A stretch of 64,000 nt of DNA from Devosia crocina (GCF_900116545.1 NZ_FPCK01000002.1:620001-684000); one strand, 5' to 3'. Positions 8,737-18,024 are shown, numbered from the stretch's first letter. Notes: generated by a model from the letters alone, not told the origin. Numbers and translations: made by a program.

Positions 8737-8886
8737 ATGAGCAAGTCCGACGCCGCCGCTGCCAAAGAGCAAAGATTGGCCGCAAAGCTTCGCGAGAACC
8801 TCAAGCGCCGCAAGGATCAGGCCAGGGCTCGCGCTGCCCGGGACGATGCTCCGGCCCCCGAAGCCGATACGGTCAAGAAACCGTAA
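8737..8886 (+). CDS. Small basic conserved protein upstream of murA
   Basis: 49 residues starting at ATG 8737 with a weak AAGG upstream. The body is a single highly charged helix (KLRENLKRRKDQARARAARD), followed by an acidic-Pro tail. A small protein with this LRxNLKRRKxQARAR signature is commonly found directly upstream of murA in Hyphomicrobiales; that is recalled family knowledge, not searched. Its role is unknown, and no membrane segment or metal motif is visible. The longer in-frame extension towards 8518 runs through the tRNA and is not credible. Confidence 0.6.
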   Translation: MSKSDAAAAKEQRLAAKLRENLKRRKDQARARAARDDAPAPEADTVKKP

Positions 8887-9075
8887 ATCTTTTTCGGGCG
8901 TATTTGGAAACGTCACATTTCGAAAAGAGCGCGGCTGGTCTGGCTTACGTGGCAACGAAGACCTCGCCTACCTCCCCCAAAGCATCGGACCGAAAAGTGC
9001 GAGGCGGTTTTCGGGACCGATCCGATGCGGCAATAAAGGTAGAAGGCCCGAGGGCCGGTTCAGAGGAACCATTTC

Positions 9076-10368
9076 ATGGATCGTATTCGTTTGGTCGGCG
9101 GCAATCCGCTCAATGGGGACATCACCATTTCGGGCGCCAAGAATGCCGCCCTGCCCCTGATGATCGCGTCGCTGCTGACCGATGAGCCGCTGGTGCTCAC
9201 CAATGTGCCGCGCCTAGCCGACGTCAAGCAGCTCGAGCGTATTCTCGAAAATCACGGCGTCGACATCGCCGTGCATGGCCGCCGCCGCGGCGAATCGGAT
9301 GGCGTGGGGCAGCGCATGACCTTTCATGCCGCCGACATCGTCGACACCACCGCCCCCTATGATCTCGTCTCGAAAATGCGCGCCAGCTTCTGGGTCATCG
9401 GACCGCTGCTGGCCCGTTGCCATGAGGCGCGCGTGTCCCTGCCCGGCGGCTGCGCCATCGGCACGCGCCCGGTCGATCTCTTCTTGTTCGGCCTCAGGGA
9501 ACTGGGCGCCGAAATCGAGATCGATGAGGGCTATGTGGTGGCGCGCGCGCCCAAGGGCGGCCTTGTGGGCAATCGCATCGTTTTCCCCAAGGTTTCGGTA
9601 GGCGCAACGCACACGTTGCTGATGGCGGCCAGCCTCGCCAAGGGCACGACCGTGATCGAAAATGCGGCTCAGGAGCCCGAGATCACCAATGTCGCCGAGT
9701 GTCTGGTTGCCATGGGCGCGAAGATTTCCGGCATCGGCACCAAGACCCTGACCATCGAGGGCGTCGAAAAGCTCCATGGCGCCAATGTCGAGGTTATTCC
9801 CGACCGGATCGAAACCGGCACCTTTGCCATGGCTGCGGCCATGACCGGCGGCGATGTGCTGCTGCGCGGCGCGCGCGCCGACCATTTGCAGTCCGCTCTC
9901 GACATCCTGGCCAAGACCGGCGTCGAGCTGACGAGCGAAGCCGAAGGCGTCCGCGTGCGGCGCAACGGCAATGGCATCCAGCCGGTCGATGTCGAAACCC
10001 AGCCCTTTCCTGGCTTCCCCACCGATCTCCAGGCCCAGTTCATGGCCCTGATGACCATGAGCCAGGGCACGAGCCAGGTGCGCGAAACGATTTTTGAAAA
10101 TCGCTATATGCACGTGGCCGAACTGGCCCGGTTCGGCGCCGATATTTCGGTAGATGGGCAATTGGCGACCATCCGCGGCAGGTCCCAGCTCAAGGGGGCT
10201 CAGGTGATGGCGACGGACCTGCGCGCCTCGGTGTCCCTAGTTATTGCCGGCCTCGCGGCCAAGGGCGAGACCGTGGTCAACCGAATCTACCACCTCGACC
10301 GCGGCTTTGAGCGTCTCGAAGACAAGCTCAGCCGTTGCGGCGCCGAGATCGAGCGCCTGGCGGGCTGA
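9076..10368 (+). CDS. murA: UDP-N-acetylglucosamine 1-carboxyvinyltransferase
   Basis: 430 residues, the normal MurA length. The N-terminus [20 protein letters not shown] with K22-N23 matches the EPT-synthase fold. The fosfomycin-target cysteine is present in the flexible loop ([12 protein letters not shown]126), and [12 protein letters not shown] and the C-terminal [12 protein letters not shown] motif are typical. It transfers enolpyruvate from PEP to UDP-GlcNAc, the first committed step of peptidoglycan synthesis in the cytoplasm. ATG 9076 follows AGAGGAACC. It is followed by an inverted repeat pair and then DUF2948, the standard order in this bacterial order. Confidence 0.97.
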   Translation: MDRIRLVGGNPLNGDITISGAKNAALPLMIASLLTDEPLVLTNVPRLADVKQLERILENHGVDIAVHGRRRGESDGVGQRMTFHAADIVDTTAPYDLVSKMRASFWVIGPLLARCHEARVSLPGGCAIGTRPVDLFLFGLRELGAEIEIDEGYVVARAPKGGLVGNRIVFPKVSVGATHTLLMAASLAKGTTVIENAAQEPEITNVAECLVAMGAKISGIGTKTLTIEGVEKLHGANVEVIPDRIETGTFAMAAAMTGGDVLLRGARADHLQSALDILAKTGVELTSEAEGVRVRRNGNGIQPVDVETQPFPGFPTDLQAQFMALMTMSQGTSQVRETIFENRYMHVAELARFGADISVDGQLATIRGRSQLKGAQVMATDLRASVSLVIAGLAAKGETVVNRIYHLDRGFERLEDKLSRCGAEIERLAG

Positions 10369-10384
10369 GATTTCCCTGCGGGGA

Positions 10385-10505
10385 CGCCCCTCGCCCTGGC
10401 CCTCTCCCAAAGGGGGCGAGGGAACCAGGCCGTTAATGCCGAGACTATGCATCACGCTCGATGACATCCCCTCGCCCCTTTGGGGAGAGGGCCAGGGTGA
10501 GGGGT
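10385..10505. repeat. Inverted pair of GC-rich intergenic palindromes (type A)
   Basis: Two copies face each other: about 10387-10423 (cccctcgccctggccctctccc) is mirrored by about 10468-10504 (ggggagagggccagggtgag). The same sequence family recurs in most larger gaps of this window. It fills most of the murA-DUF2948 gap. Folding of the pair into one long stem is possible and could act as a terminator or mRNA stabiliser. Confidence 0.75.
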
Positions 10506-10604
10506 CTTTCTCCCTTGTCCTTCTGTTGCCCGTAACCCGCCAAGCTTGTAGATCGTTAGAGGCGTGACCAGATAAGGTCACAACCACTTGTCAGGGCCCC
10601 TTTC

Positions 10605-11039
10605 ATGACCGATCTCAAGCTGTTGGCGCTTGATGCCGAAGATCTCGAAGTGCTGTCGGCCCATGCGCAGGATGCCGTGGTGCGCGTCGTCGATATGGGT
10701 TACGCCCGCCGCGACCGGCGCTTTGCCTTGTTGATGAACCGCTACGACTGGAGCGAGGACAAGCCGCGCAGCAAGGGCATGCGTAAGCGCGCGGGCCTCC
10801 ATTTCAACCATGTCGAAACCGTCGCCTATGCCGGGTTCGACCCTGCTGCGCCCGAAGGTGTTCTCAATCTTCTGGCAGTCACCTTTACCCCCGCGGCCGA
10901 TGCCGTCTCAGGCACGGTGGAACTTGCCTTTGCCGGAGGCGGCACGGTGCGTCTGGGCGTCGAATGCCTTGAAGCGCGTCTTGCCGATCTCGGCTCTGCC
11001 TGGGCCGCCGCAGCGAAGCCGACGCACGCGCTCGACTGA
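10605..11039 (+). CDS. DUF2948 family protein
   Basis: 144 residues, starting MTDLKLLALDAEDLEVLSAH, with internal DRRFALLMNRYDW and the FNHVETVAYAGF segment characteristic of DUF2948. It is a soluble alpha/beta protein with no catalytic motif known to me. In Hyphomicrobiales it lies regularly between murA and hisD, as here; the function is uncharacterised. Here the next gene is separated by a type B repeat and an extra oxidoreductase gene before hisD. Confidence 0.85.
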   Translation: MTDLKLLALDAEDLEVLSAHAQDAVVRVVDMGYARRDRRFALLMNRYDWSEDKPRSKGMRKRAGLHFNHVETVAYAGFDPAAPEGVLNLLAVTFTPAADAVSGTVELAFAGGGTVRLGVECLEARLADLGSAWAAAAKPTHALD

Positions 11040-11055
11040 TCTTTTTGGGCAATAT

Positions 11056-11192
11056 GCCCCCTCACCGACCTCCGCTTCGCTCCGGCCACCTCTCCCCGAG
11101 AGGGAGAGGAATGGTTCAGCGCTTTGGGCGGCACCTTCTTGTTCTTCTCCCTCCCGGGGAGAAGATGGCGCGCAGCGCCGGATGAGGGGGCC
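11056..11192. repeat. GC-rich intergenic palindrome (type B)
   Basis: Begins with CCCCCTCACCGACCTCCGCT and ends with cgcgcagcgccggatgaggg plus GG. Inner arms ctctccccgagagggagag and ttctccctcccggggagaag form hairpins. Same family as 48613-48742 and 51160-51290. Confidence 0.75.
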
Positions 11193-11259
11193 TCGCCAAG
11201 TCTCGCACCTCAACCCTTTCCCGTCTCCCGCGTTGTTCTCCAACAGTACGGAGACAACC

Positions 11260-11859
11260 ATGCGAATTGGCGTTCTGGGCAGTGGCGATGTGGGTGGTAC
11301 GATTGCGCGGAAACTGCATGCGCTCGGCCACGATGTGATGCTGGGTTCGCCGCACGCCAAAGACAAGGGCGACGAATTTGCCGGCATCAAGCTCGGCACT
11401 GCGCCAGAGGCTGCCGCCCACGGAGAGTGGATCGTCAACGCCATGCATGGCGAGGTCGTGCTTGACACCCTCAAGGATTGTCCGGTCGATGGAAAGATCC
11501 TCGTCGATATCGGCAATTTGCAGAGCTCGATCGAAGGCCCGCTCGAAACCCCGCTCGGTCAGCTGATCCAGAAAGCCCATCCCAAGGCGCGCGTCGTCAA
11601 AACCCTCAACAGCATCAGCGCCCATCTGATGGTCGACCCTGGCCAGCTTGCTGCGCCGATCTCGGTTTTTATCGCCTCCGACGATGAAGCCGCCAAAAGC
11701 GAAGTCACCGCCCTTCTCCGGCAATTCGGCTGGCAAGACATCGTCGACCTCGGCGACCTTTCCGCCTGTCGCGGCATGGAAAACATTGCCGCCGCCTGGG
11801 TCCCCATCAACTCGGCCCTGGGCACCACCAATTTCTCTTTCGCCCTGATCCGCAAATAG
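11260..11859 (+). CDS. NADPH-dependent F420 reductase-like Rossmann protein
   Basis: 199 residues from the ATG at 11260, preceded by ACGGAG at a good distance. The N-terminus MRIGVLGSGDVGGTIARKL is a GxGxxG Rossmann fold, and the body (DVMLGSPHAKDKG; VVKTLNSISAHLMVDP) resembles the F420-oxidoreductase/NADP-binding family (ProC-like, PF03807 type). Members use NADP and reduce varied substrates; use of F420 itself cannot be assumed. It sits between DUF2948 and hisD, where related genomes usually have nothing, and is bracketed by repeats, so it may have been inserted there. No signal peptide. Confidence 0.75.
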   Translation: MRIGVLGSGDVGGTIARKLHALGHDVMLGSPHAKDKGDEFAGIKLGTAPEAAAHGEWIVNAMHGEVVLDTLKDCPVDGKILVDIGNLQSSIEGPLETPLGQLIQKAHPKARVVKTLNSISAHLMVDPGQLAAPISVFIASDDEAAKSEVTALLRQFGWQDIVDLGDLSACRGMENIAAAWVPINSALGTTNFSFALIRK

Positions 11860-11892
11860 CATCCGCTCAGGGTGACGGTCCCAACCTCGATT

Positions 11893-12560
11893 CAGCACCC
11901 TCCCCCTTAAGGGGAGGGCTGGGGAGGGGGCGCGCCCCTGCCAATTTCTAAAGTTCCCCCTTACCCACCCCACCCATGTCGCGCACCCACCTCGCCCTGA
12001 GGGGAGAGGTCGGCGCGACAGCGCCGGGTGAGGGGTTCAGCGCCTCAAAAGCCCCCTGCAGCCATAACCACCATCAAACCCCTCACCCTAACCCTCTCCC
12101 CTCAGGGGAGAGGGAACCAGATCCAGCGTGAGGCGCAATTCCAGCCAAAGCATGAGCCCAGTCCCCTCGCCCCTACGGGGAGAGGGTTAGGGTGAGGGGC
12201 AAGTTTCCCTTACCCACCCCACCCATGTCGCGCACCCACCTCGCCCCTGAGGGGAGAGGTCGGCGCGACAGCGCCGGGTGAGGGGTTCACCGCCTCAAAA
12301 GCCCCCCGCAGCCATAACCACTACCAAACCCCTCACCCTAACCCTCTCCCCTCAGGGGAGAGGGGACCAGATCCAGCGTGAGGCACCAATCCAGCCAAAT
12401 CACCAGCCTAGTCCCCTCGCCCCTACGGGGAGAGGGTTAGGGTGAGGGGCAAATCTCCTTCACCCCAACCACGTCGCGCACCCACCTCGCCCCTGAGGGG
12501 AGAGGTCGGCGCGACAGCGCCGGGTGAGGGGTTCAGCGCCTCAAAGCCCCTTGCCCCATC
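11893..12560. repeat. Tandem array of a ~249-bp unit built from palindromic repeats
   Basis: The unit starting at about 11961 recurs at about 12210 (249 bases on) and again near 12456 (246 bases on), the last copy partial. Each unit holds a type B-like palindrome (gcgcgacagcgccgggtgag core) and two facing type A palindromes. Copies differ by only a few bases. The whole 11860-12611 gap between the oxidoreductase and hisD contains nothing else that I can recognise. Confidence 0.85.
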
Positions 12561-12611
12561 CGCCCTCATGGGGATAGATCGCATCACCCTGTTTGATCTC
12601 CCGGACGTTTG

Positions 12612-13904
12612 ATGCCCCTTCGACTCGATAGTGCCGAGCCCGATTTCGAAAGCCACTTCGCCGAGCTTCTCGCGAGCAAGCGCGAAACCTCTCAGGACGT
12701 GAACGACACGGTCGCCGCCATCATTGCCGATGTGCGCGCCCGCGGCGACGTTGCCGTGGCCGAGCTGACCAATCGCTTCGACCGGGCCGATGTCACGGCG
12801 GATACGCTACGTTTTTCGCAGGACGAGATTGCAGAAGCGTCGGCCCGGGTAACCCCCGAGGTGCGCGAGGCCCTGCAGGTGGCGCATGACCGCATCAAGT
12901 CCCATCACGAACGGCAGATGCCGCGGGATGACGTTTATACCGACGCGCTGGGCGTAACTCTGGGTTCGCGCTGGACCGCCATCGAGGCCGTAGGCATCTA
13001 TGTGCCCGGTGGCCTTGCCTCCTACCCCTCCTCGGTGTTGATGAATGCCGTGCCGGCGCGCGTTGCCGGGGTCGAGCGCATCGCCATGGTCGTGCCGACG
13101 CCCAATGGTCAGCTGGCCTCGGCAATCCTTTGCGCCGCCGAGATTGCCGGCGTCACCGAGATCTACCGGATCGGCGGCGCGCAGGCCGTGGCTGCCCTTG
13201 CCTATGGCACGGCTTCGATCCCGCGTGTCGACAAGATCATGGGGCCCGGCAATGCCTATGTGGCGGCTGCCAAGCGCCAGGTCTTCGGTCAGGTCGGCAT
13301 CGACTTGATTGCCGGACCTTCCGAGGTGCTGGTGATCGCCGACGGATCTGCAAATCCCGCCTGGATCGCCGCCGATCTCATCGCCCAGGCCGAGCATGGC
13401 GGGGGCGCCCAGTCCATTCTCGTCACCACCGAACCGGCTCTTGCCGATGCCGTCGAAGCCGAAGTCGATCGCCAGCTCAGCCTTTTGCCCAAACAGTCCA
13501 TCGCGCGCGAAGGCTGGGACGAGTTCGGCGCCGTGATTACTGTCGATACGCTCGAAACGGCAGCCCGCCTTGCCAATCGCATCGCCTCTGAACATGTCGA
13601 GATCGCAACCGACGATCCCGAAGCGCTGGTTCCCAGAATTCGCCATGCCGGCGCGATATTTCTTGGCCATCACACGCCCGAAGCGATCGGGGACTATGTG
13701 GGGGGCTCGAACCACGTCTTGCCCACGGCCCGGTCGGCGCGCTTTGCATCGGGGCTCGGCGTGCTCGATTTCGTCAAACGCACCTCGATTCTCGGCTGCA
13801 CGCCCTCATCGCTGTCCGCGCTTGCCGATGCTGCCGTCACCATTGCCGAAGTCGAATCGCTCGATGGTCACGGGCGGTCCATTTCCATCCGGCTCAACCG
13901 TTGA
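12612..13904 (+). CDS. hisD: Histidinol dehydrogenase
   Basis: 430 residues from ATG 12612 (a TTG precedes it directly in frame). Hallmarks: the signature EVLVIADGSANPAWIAADLI (about 237-256) with IAQAEHGGGAQ carrying zinc- and base-providing residues, KIMGPGNAYVAAAKRQ for NAD binding, and SEHVEIATDDPE and GDYVGGSNHVLPT near the C-terminus. It oxidises L-histidinol to L-histidine in two NAD-dependent steps, the last part of histidine biosynthesis. It is directly followed by the UPF0262-phosphatase gene, 8 bases away or overlapping if a TTG start is used, indicating one operon. Confidence 0.97.
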   Translation: MPLRLDSAEPDFESHFAELLASKRETSQDVNDTVAAIIADVRARGDVAVAELTNRFDRADVTADTLRFSQDEIAEASARVTPEVREALQVAHDRIKSHHERQMPRDDVYTDALGVTLGSRWTAIEAVGIYVPGGLASYPSSVLMNAVPARVAGVERIAMVVPTPNGQLASAILCAAEIAGVTEIYRIGGAQAVAALAYGTASIPRVDKIMGPGNAYVAAAKRQVFGQVGIDLIAGPSEVLVIADGSANPAWIAADLIAQAEHGGGAQSILVTTEPALADAVEAEVDRQLSLLPKQSIAREGWDEFGAVITVDTLETAARLANRIASEHVEIATDDPEALVPRIRHAGAIFLGHHTPEAIGDYVGGSNHVLPTARSARFASGLGVLDFVKRTSILGCTPSSLSALADAAVTIAEVESLDGHGRSISIRLNR

Positions 13905-13912
13905 GCATTTCC

Positions 13913-14872
13913 ATGGGCACGGATCAGGCGGCCGCGAGCACCAACCGGCTTGTGACCGTCACGCTCGATCCTAACACCATCACCTCGATCAATCCCGACG
14001 AGGTGCACGAATGGCGCATCGCCATTTATGACCTGCTTGAAAACAATTCGTTCCGCCCGGCCAGAGTCCGCGCCGAAGGCCCCTATGCGCTCCACGTCTC
14101 GATCATCGGCAATTCGATCGTCCTTGATGTGCGCCACCCCGAGACCTTCCAGCCGATCGCCGCGCACTATCTCTCGCTCACCCCGTTCCGGCGGCTGATC
14201 CGCGATTACTTCCGAATCCGCGACGCCTATTATGAAGCGATCCGCTCAGCCCAGCCGTTTCAGATCGAAACCGTCGACATGGCGCGGCGTGGCCTTCACA
14301 ACGAGGCGGCCGAGCTTCTGCGCACCCGGCTCGAAAACAAGATCATCATCGATCTCAATACCGCACGGCGCCTGTTCACGTTGATCTGTGCAGTGCAGCC
14401 CTATGCCAGCCGCATCGACGAGGCGACAAGCGCCCTGCCTGCGGTGCTTTTTGTCTGCTCCATGAATTCGGTGCGCTCGCCCATTGCGGCAGCCCTTGCC
14501 CGCCAGGCCTTCCCCGGCCGCGTCATCGCGCGCTCGGTAGGCGTCAATGGCGGCAAGGCCGATCAGTTCGTCCATGAAGTCATGGAAGAAGTCGGCATTG
14601 ATATGAGCGTGCACACGCCCCATATCCTTGATGAACTTGTCGCCAACCGGTTCGATCTCGTCATCACGCTGTCCGAGGACGCTCCCGAGGCTGTTGCTCG
14701 TAAAGGGCTCGAAGCAGGCGCAATCGAACATTGGAGCGTTGCCGATCCGTCCCTTGTGGAAGGTAATCGGGATCTGGTTCTATCCGCCTACCGCGACTTG
14801 CGCGACAGCCTCCGGCGCCGCGTTGGGGCCCGTTTGGAGCCACTGGTTTCCGGTGGTTCACAAAGCCCGTAA
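13913..14872 (+). CDS. UPF0262 domain fused to low-molecular-weight protein phosphatase/arsenate-reductase-like domain
   Basis: One uninterrupted frame of 319 residues. The first half (about 5-160: [57 protein letters not shown]) is UPF0262, normally a free protein of about 160 residues. The second half (about 175-315) is a low-molecular-weight phosphotyrosine phosphatase fold with the P-loop [19 protein letters not shown] (C-x5-R). In related genomes these are usually two adjacent genes, as far as I recall. An alternative TTG start at 13901 overlaps the hisD stop (TTGA), which would give translational coupling. Substrate unknown; protein-tyrosine dephosphorylation or arsenate reduction are both possible for the fold. 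Confidence 0.85.
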   Translation: MGTDQAAASTNRLVTVTLDPNTITSINPDEVHEWRIAIYDLLENNSFRPARVRAEGPYALHVSIIGNSIVLDVRHPETFQPIAAHYLSLTPFRRLIRDYFRIRDAYYEAIRSAQPFQIETVDMARRGLHNEAAELLRTRLENKIIIDLNTARRLFTLICAVQPYASRIDEATSALPAVLFVCSMNSVRSPIAAALARQAFPGRVIARSVGVNGGKADQFVHEVMEEVGIDMSVHTPHILDELVANRFDLVITLSEDAPEAVARKGLEAGAIEHWSVADPSLVEGNRDLVLSAYRDLRDSLRRRVGARLEPLVSGGSQSP

Positions 14873-14949
14873 TTTGCAGTAGGTTCCGCCGAAATTTTTT
14901 GGCCGCCGCCGGCCCGATTGCGCTCGCGGTGGTCTTCCCAGGAGAAAGT

Positions 14950-15168
14950 ATGGCCAAAGAAGAAGTGCTCGAATTCCCGGGCGTGGTTACGGAATTGCTT
15001 CCCAATGCGACCTTTCGGGTCAAGCTGGAGAACGAGCACGAGATCATCGCCCACACCGCCGGCCGCATGCGCAAGAATCGCATCCGCGTTCTCGCCGGCG
15101 ATAAGGTGCTGTGCGAAATGACGCCCTATGACCTGACCAAGGGTCGCATCACTTATCGTTTCAAATAG
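14950..15168 (+). CDS. infA: Translation initiation factor IF-1
   Basis: 72 residues, exactly the family length, from [20 protein letters not shown] to the C-terminal [11 protein letters not shown]. One S1-type OB fold with the [20 protein letters not shown] surface that contacts 16S rRNA helix 44 in the A site. ATG 14950 is preceded by CAGGAGAAAGT, a strong ribosome site. It is followed by maf after 6 bases, so the two are co-transcribed. Confidence 0.98.
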   Translation: MAKEEVLEFPGVVTELLPNATFRVKLENEHEIIAHTAGRMRKNRIRVLAGDKVLCEMTPYDLTKGRITYRFK

Positions 15169-15174
15169 GGCAAA

Positions 15175-15813
15175 ATGGCCAGTCGTCCAGAACTGATCCT
15201 GGCCTCCGCCTCGCCGCGTCGGCTCGCTCTGCTCAACCAGATCGGCATCCAGCCCGAGCACCTGGTTCCGGCCCATGTCGATGAAACGCCTGAAAAGGGC
15301 GAATTGCCGCGCAAGCTTGCCGGCCGTCTCGCCGATCTCAAGGCCCTGACTGCCCAGCACAAGGCGCGTGTTGCCGGCTTCGGTTCGGAAGCGCTGGTGC
15401 TTGCCGCCGACACGGTGGTTGCCGTCGGCCGCCGCATCCTGCCCAAGGCCGAAATCATGGAAGAGGCGTCCGATTGTCTGCGCCTGCTTTCGGGCCGGGC
15501 GCACCGGGTCTATACTGGCGTCACCCTCCTGACGCCGTCCGGCGCCAAGCGGCAGCGCATCGTTGAGACCCGCATCCGCTTCAAGCGCCTTTCGACGCGC
15601 GAGATGGAAGCCTACCTCGCCAGCGCCGAATGGCGCGACAAGGCTGGCGGCTACGCCATCCAGGGCATTGCCGGCTCCTTCGTCGTCAAGCTCGTCGGCT
15701 CCTATTCCGCCGTCGTCGGCCTGCCGCTCAACGAAACGACGCAGCTACTTGCCGGCGAAGGCTATCCGGTCCACTTCAACTGGCTCAATCAATCGAGCCT
15801 TTCGGGCGTCTGA
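15175..15813 (+). CDS. maf: Maf-family nucleoside triphosphate pyrophosphatase
   Basis: 212 residues with the N-terminal signature [20 protein letters not shown], the [15 protein letters not shown] segment (catalytic Asp) and [15 protein letters not shown]. Maf proteins hydrolyse dTTP/UTP or methylated nucleotides to monophosphates (house-cleaning, possibly linked to division arrest). The gene sits between infA and yacG, the conserved arrangement, with its stop overlapping the yacG start (TGATG). Confidence 0.95.
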   Translation: MASRPELILASASPRRLALLNQIGIQPEHLVPAHVDETPEKGELPRKLAGRLADLKALTAQHKARVAGFGSEALVLAADTVVAVGRRILPKAEIMEEASDCLRLLSGRAHRVYTGVTLLTPSGAKRQRIVETRIRFKRLSTREMEAYLASAEWRDKAGGYAIQGIAGSFVVKLVGSYSAVVGLPLNETTQLLAGEGYPVHFNWLNQSSLSGV

Positions 15814-15980
15814 TGGCGGCCGAGAAGAAGTGCCCGGTCTGCGGCAAGCCAAGCGTTGATAAGTTCAAGCCGTTCTGCTCGAAACGCTGCGCCGACGTCG
15901 ATCTCAACCGCTGGCTCACCGGCTCCTATGTCATTCCGGCAAGGGATGACGAGCCACGTGACGAAAGTGACACGGAATAG
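15813..15980 (+). CDS. yacG: DNA gyrase inhibitor YacG-type zinc protein
   Basis: 55 residues. Four cysteines in the YacG spacing C-P-V-C ... C-S-K-R-C ([20 protein letters not shown]) bind one zinc ion; after these comes [13 protein letters not shown] and an acidic tail, as in the family. Known E. coli YacG binds GyrB and inhibits gyrase. The start ATG overlaps the maf stop codon, so translation is coupled. Too short to be found by simple length cut-offs but fully credible. Confidence 0.93.
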   Translation: MAAEKKCPVCGKPSVDKFKPFCSKRCADVDLNRWLTGSYVIPARDDEPRDESDTE

Positions 15981-16126
15981 GCACTTTGGGCGGTTTGGTG
16001 CTCACCAGATGCTAACCAAACCCCAACCGGTCAGCCTCTTTATCCACATGACGTTTTCGCGCTTGCGCGCACAAAAGCGATTGCCTATAAGGCCCGTGGC
16101 TCGCAGCAATCGCTGCAAAATAAGAT

Positions 16127-16202
16127 GCCCAGATAGCTCAGTTGGTAGAGCAGCGGATTGAAAATCCGCGTGTCGCTGGTTCGATTCCGGCTCTGGGCAC
16201 CA
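16127..16202 (+). tRNA. tRNA-Phe (anticodon GAA)
   Basis: 76 bases from GCCCAGATAGCTCAGTTGGT through anticodon stem GCGGA/TCCGC with loop TTGAAAA (anticodon GAA), T-arm GGTTCGATTCC and acceptor closure to an encoded CCA. All four arms pair. It lies downstream of yacG. Confidence 0.96.
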
Positions 16203-16341
16203 CCTTCCTTCTCCCTCTTATCCCCGCTCCTACCGCCCGCCCATCTGCGCTTGTGGAAATGCAGAATTCCGCAATCAGTCGCTTGAACGTCACATAATCC
16301 ACGGCTATAACGCCGCCACATCGCGCATAGCGCGTGTCTGA

Positions 16342-16418
16342 CGGAGTATAGCGCAGCCTGGTAGCGCACCTGCTTCGGGAGCAGGGGGTCGAGTGTTCGA
16401 ATCACTCTACTCCGACCA
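16342..16418 (+). tRNA. tRNA-Pro (anticodon CGG)
   Basis: 77 bases starting CGGAGTATAGCGCAGCCTGG, anticodon stem CCTGC/GCAGG with loop TTCGGGA (anticodon CGG), T-arm GTGTTCGAATCAC and encoded CCA. The C1 at the acceptor end and the D-loop form are typical of bacterial proline tRNAs. A terminator follows at once. Confidence 0.96.
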
Positions 16419-16421
16419 ATC

Positions 16422-16452
16422 AACCCCGGCGTCTCAGGACGTCGGGGTTTTT
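16422..16452 (+). terminator. Rho-independent terminator after tRNA-Pro
   Basis: Stem AACCCCGGCGTC / GACGTCGGGGTT (one mismatch), loop TCAG, followed by a run of T at 16448-16452. Placed directly behind the tRNA. Confidence 0.85.
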
Positions 16453-16545
16453 GTTTCTCTCAGTAGCGGAACTCTACGCCCAGAAGTCGGGCGGAACCGG
16501 TGGCGCTCCATACCATTTACCGGACAACTCCAACCGGTAACGCCC

Positions 16546-17349
16546 ATGTCAAACCACTTCGAGATCCTGGCCCGGTTCGGCTACGCAGCCCGAGGCGTTG
16601 TTTACCTGCTGCTGGGTGGGCTGGCCCTGGCCTCGGCGATCTGGGGCGGGTCCGATGCCGATGGTTCGTCCGATGCGCTTTCCAGCCTGCTCGACCTCCC
16701 CTTTGGGCGCGTCATGATCGGTGCTGTGGCACTGGGACTCTTGGGCTATGTTCTCTGGAAGATGGCGCAGGGACTGCTCAATGCAGACAATCGCGACGAT
16801 GACATCAAGGGCTTTGCCGCCCGGGCAGGCCAATTGATCAGCGGCGGCGCCAATGTTTTTCTTATGCTCAGTGCTGCGCGCCTGGCGCTGAGCCTCGGGC
16901 AAAGCAGCGGCAATGGTGAGCAAGAGGCCTCGGCCTGGGTGCTGCAGCAGCCATTTGGCCCATTTCTGCTCGGCCTTGTGGGCATCGGCGTCCTCGTGGC
17001 CGCCGCCGTACAGGTCTGGCGTGGCGCCTCGCACGGTTATCGCAAGCGTCTGGCGCTCCACCACAAGTGGATGGACCCGATCTGCGCCTTTGGCATCGTC
17101 GCGCGCGGCGTGATCTTCGCCATCGTTGGAGGCTTCCTGGTTTATGCAGCCTTCACTGTTTCGCCCGAACAGGCGGGCGGCACCAAGGAAGCGCTCGACT
17201 ATGTCCACGCCCTGCCCTTTGGACGCTGGCTCTATGGCGCGGTGGCGCTGGGATTGGTCGCCTTCGGTGCATATGGTCTGATCCAGGCGCGCTATCGTCA
17301 CATGGACGCGCCCGATCTGGCCGATGTGCGCGCCGCAGCCCGGATCTGA
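16546..17349 (+). CDS. DUF1206 membrane protein
   Basis: 267 residues from MSNHFEILARFGYAARGVVY, with six membrane segments arranged as three repeats of a two-helix unit. The repeated signature is a 'GYAARGVVYLLLGGLA' / 'GIVARGVIFAIVGGFL' opener plus 'PFGRVMIGAVALGLLGY' / 'PFGRWLYGAVALGLVAFGAY' closer, as in DUF1206. Function unknown; an inner-membrane location is clear. An in-frame extension up to 16393 runs into the tRNA and terminator and is rejected. It is followed by a DedA-type gene on the same strand. Confidence 0.85.
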   Translation: MSNHFEILARFGYAARGVVYLLLGGLALASAIWGGSDADGSSDALSSLLDLPFGRVMIGAVALGLLGYVLWKMAQGLLNADNRDDDIKGFAARAGQLISGGANVFLMLSAARLALSLGQSSGNGEQEASAWVLQQPFGPFLLGLVGIGVLVAAAVQVWRGASHGYRKRLALHHKWMDPICAFGIVARGVIFAIVGGFLVYAAFTVSPEQAGGTKEALDYVHALPFGRWLYGAVALGLVAFGAYGLIQARYRHMDAPDLADVRAAARI

Positions 17350-17442
17350 GCGGGCCCCTTGCGGCTTAATCGCACACGGTTCAGCCAGTGATTGAGCTGT
17401 TCTCCGGCTTGGTGTCTAAGCAGGCACGAGCTGGAGGGCCGC

Positions 17443-18024
17443 ATGCTGAGAAAACTCTACGACTGGACGATGCATCTGGCGGCGACGCGGCATGCGCCAA
17501 AGGCCCTTGCGGGCATATCCTTTGCCGAGAGTTCTTTCTTTCCCATCCCGCCTGATGTGTTGCTGATCCCGATGGTCCTCTCGGATCGCGCCAAGGCATG
17601 GTGGTATGCCACTTTGTGCACCCTTGCCTCGGTGCTCGGGGCTCTCGGCGGATATGTGATCGGCGCATTTTTGCTCGATGCCGTAGCGATGCCCCTGCTC
17701 TCCCTCTATGGCTATGCCGATAGGTTCGCCGAATTTGCAGATATCTATAATGAATGGGGCGCCTGGATCGTCCTCATTGCTGGTGTGACCCCTTTCCCGT
17801 TCAAGGTGGTGACTGTTGCCAGTGGCGCGACAGGCCTTGATCTGGCAGCCTTCATCGTCTTCAGCATCATCGCGCGAGGGGCGCGGTTCTATGCGGTTGC
17901 CGGCCTGCTGTATTTTTTTGGCGCACCGGTCAGGGCCTTCATTGAGGAGAGGCTGGGGCTTGTTTTCACTGTCGGGGTCGTGGCGCTGATCGGCGGCTTC
18001 GTCTTGCTCAAGTTCGTTGTATAG
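17443..18024 (+). CDS. YqaA/DedA (SNARE-associated/VTT) family membrane protein
   Basis: 193 residues from ATG 17443 (CTGGAGG upstream). Four to five hydrophobic segments; the family signature is seen as SFFPIPPDVLLIPMVL (about residues 31-46) and in the second half GVTPFPFKVVTVASGATGLD, where the Pro-Phe-Lys motif and the F/Y-x-x-R (GARFYAVAG) are characteristic. Relatives are implicated in lipid flipping and membrane homeostasis. A second, diverged paralogue lies at 31367-32035. The downstream epimerase starts 48 bases on. Confidence 0.85.
   Translation: MLRKLYDWTMHLAATRHAPKALAGISFAESSFFPIPPDVLLIPMVLSDRAKAWWYATLCTLASVLGALGGYVIGAFLLDAVAMPLLSLYGYADRFAEFADIYNEWGAWIVLIAGVTPFPFKVVTVASGATGLDLAAFIVFSIIARGARFYAVAGLLYFFGAPVRAFIEERLGLVFTVGVVALIGGFVLLKFVV

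Noticed and set aside
11893-12560. CRISPR-like array
   Set aside because: The repeat unit is about 249 bp of nested palindromes with no regular short repeats and unique spacers, and no cas genes are present in the window.
16085-16423. Open frame of 112 codons on the minus strand
   Set aside because: It runs through both tRNA genes (Phe and Pro) in antisense, so it is not a protein gene.
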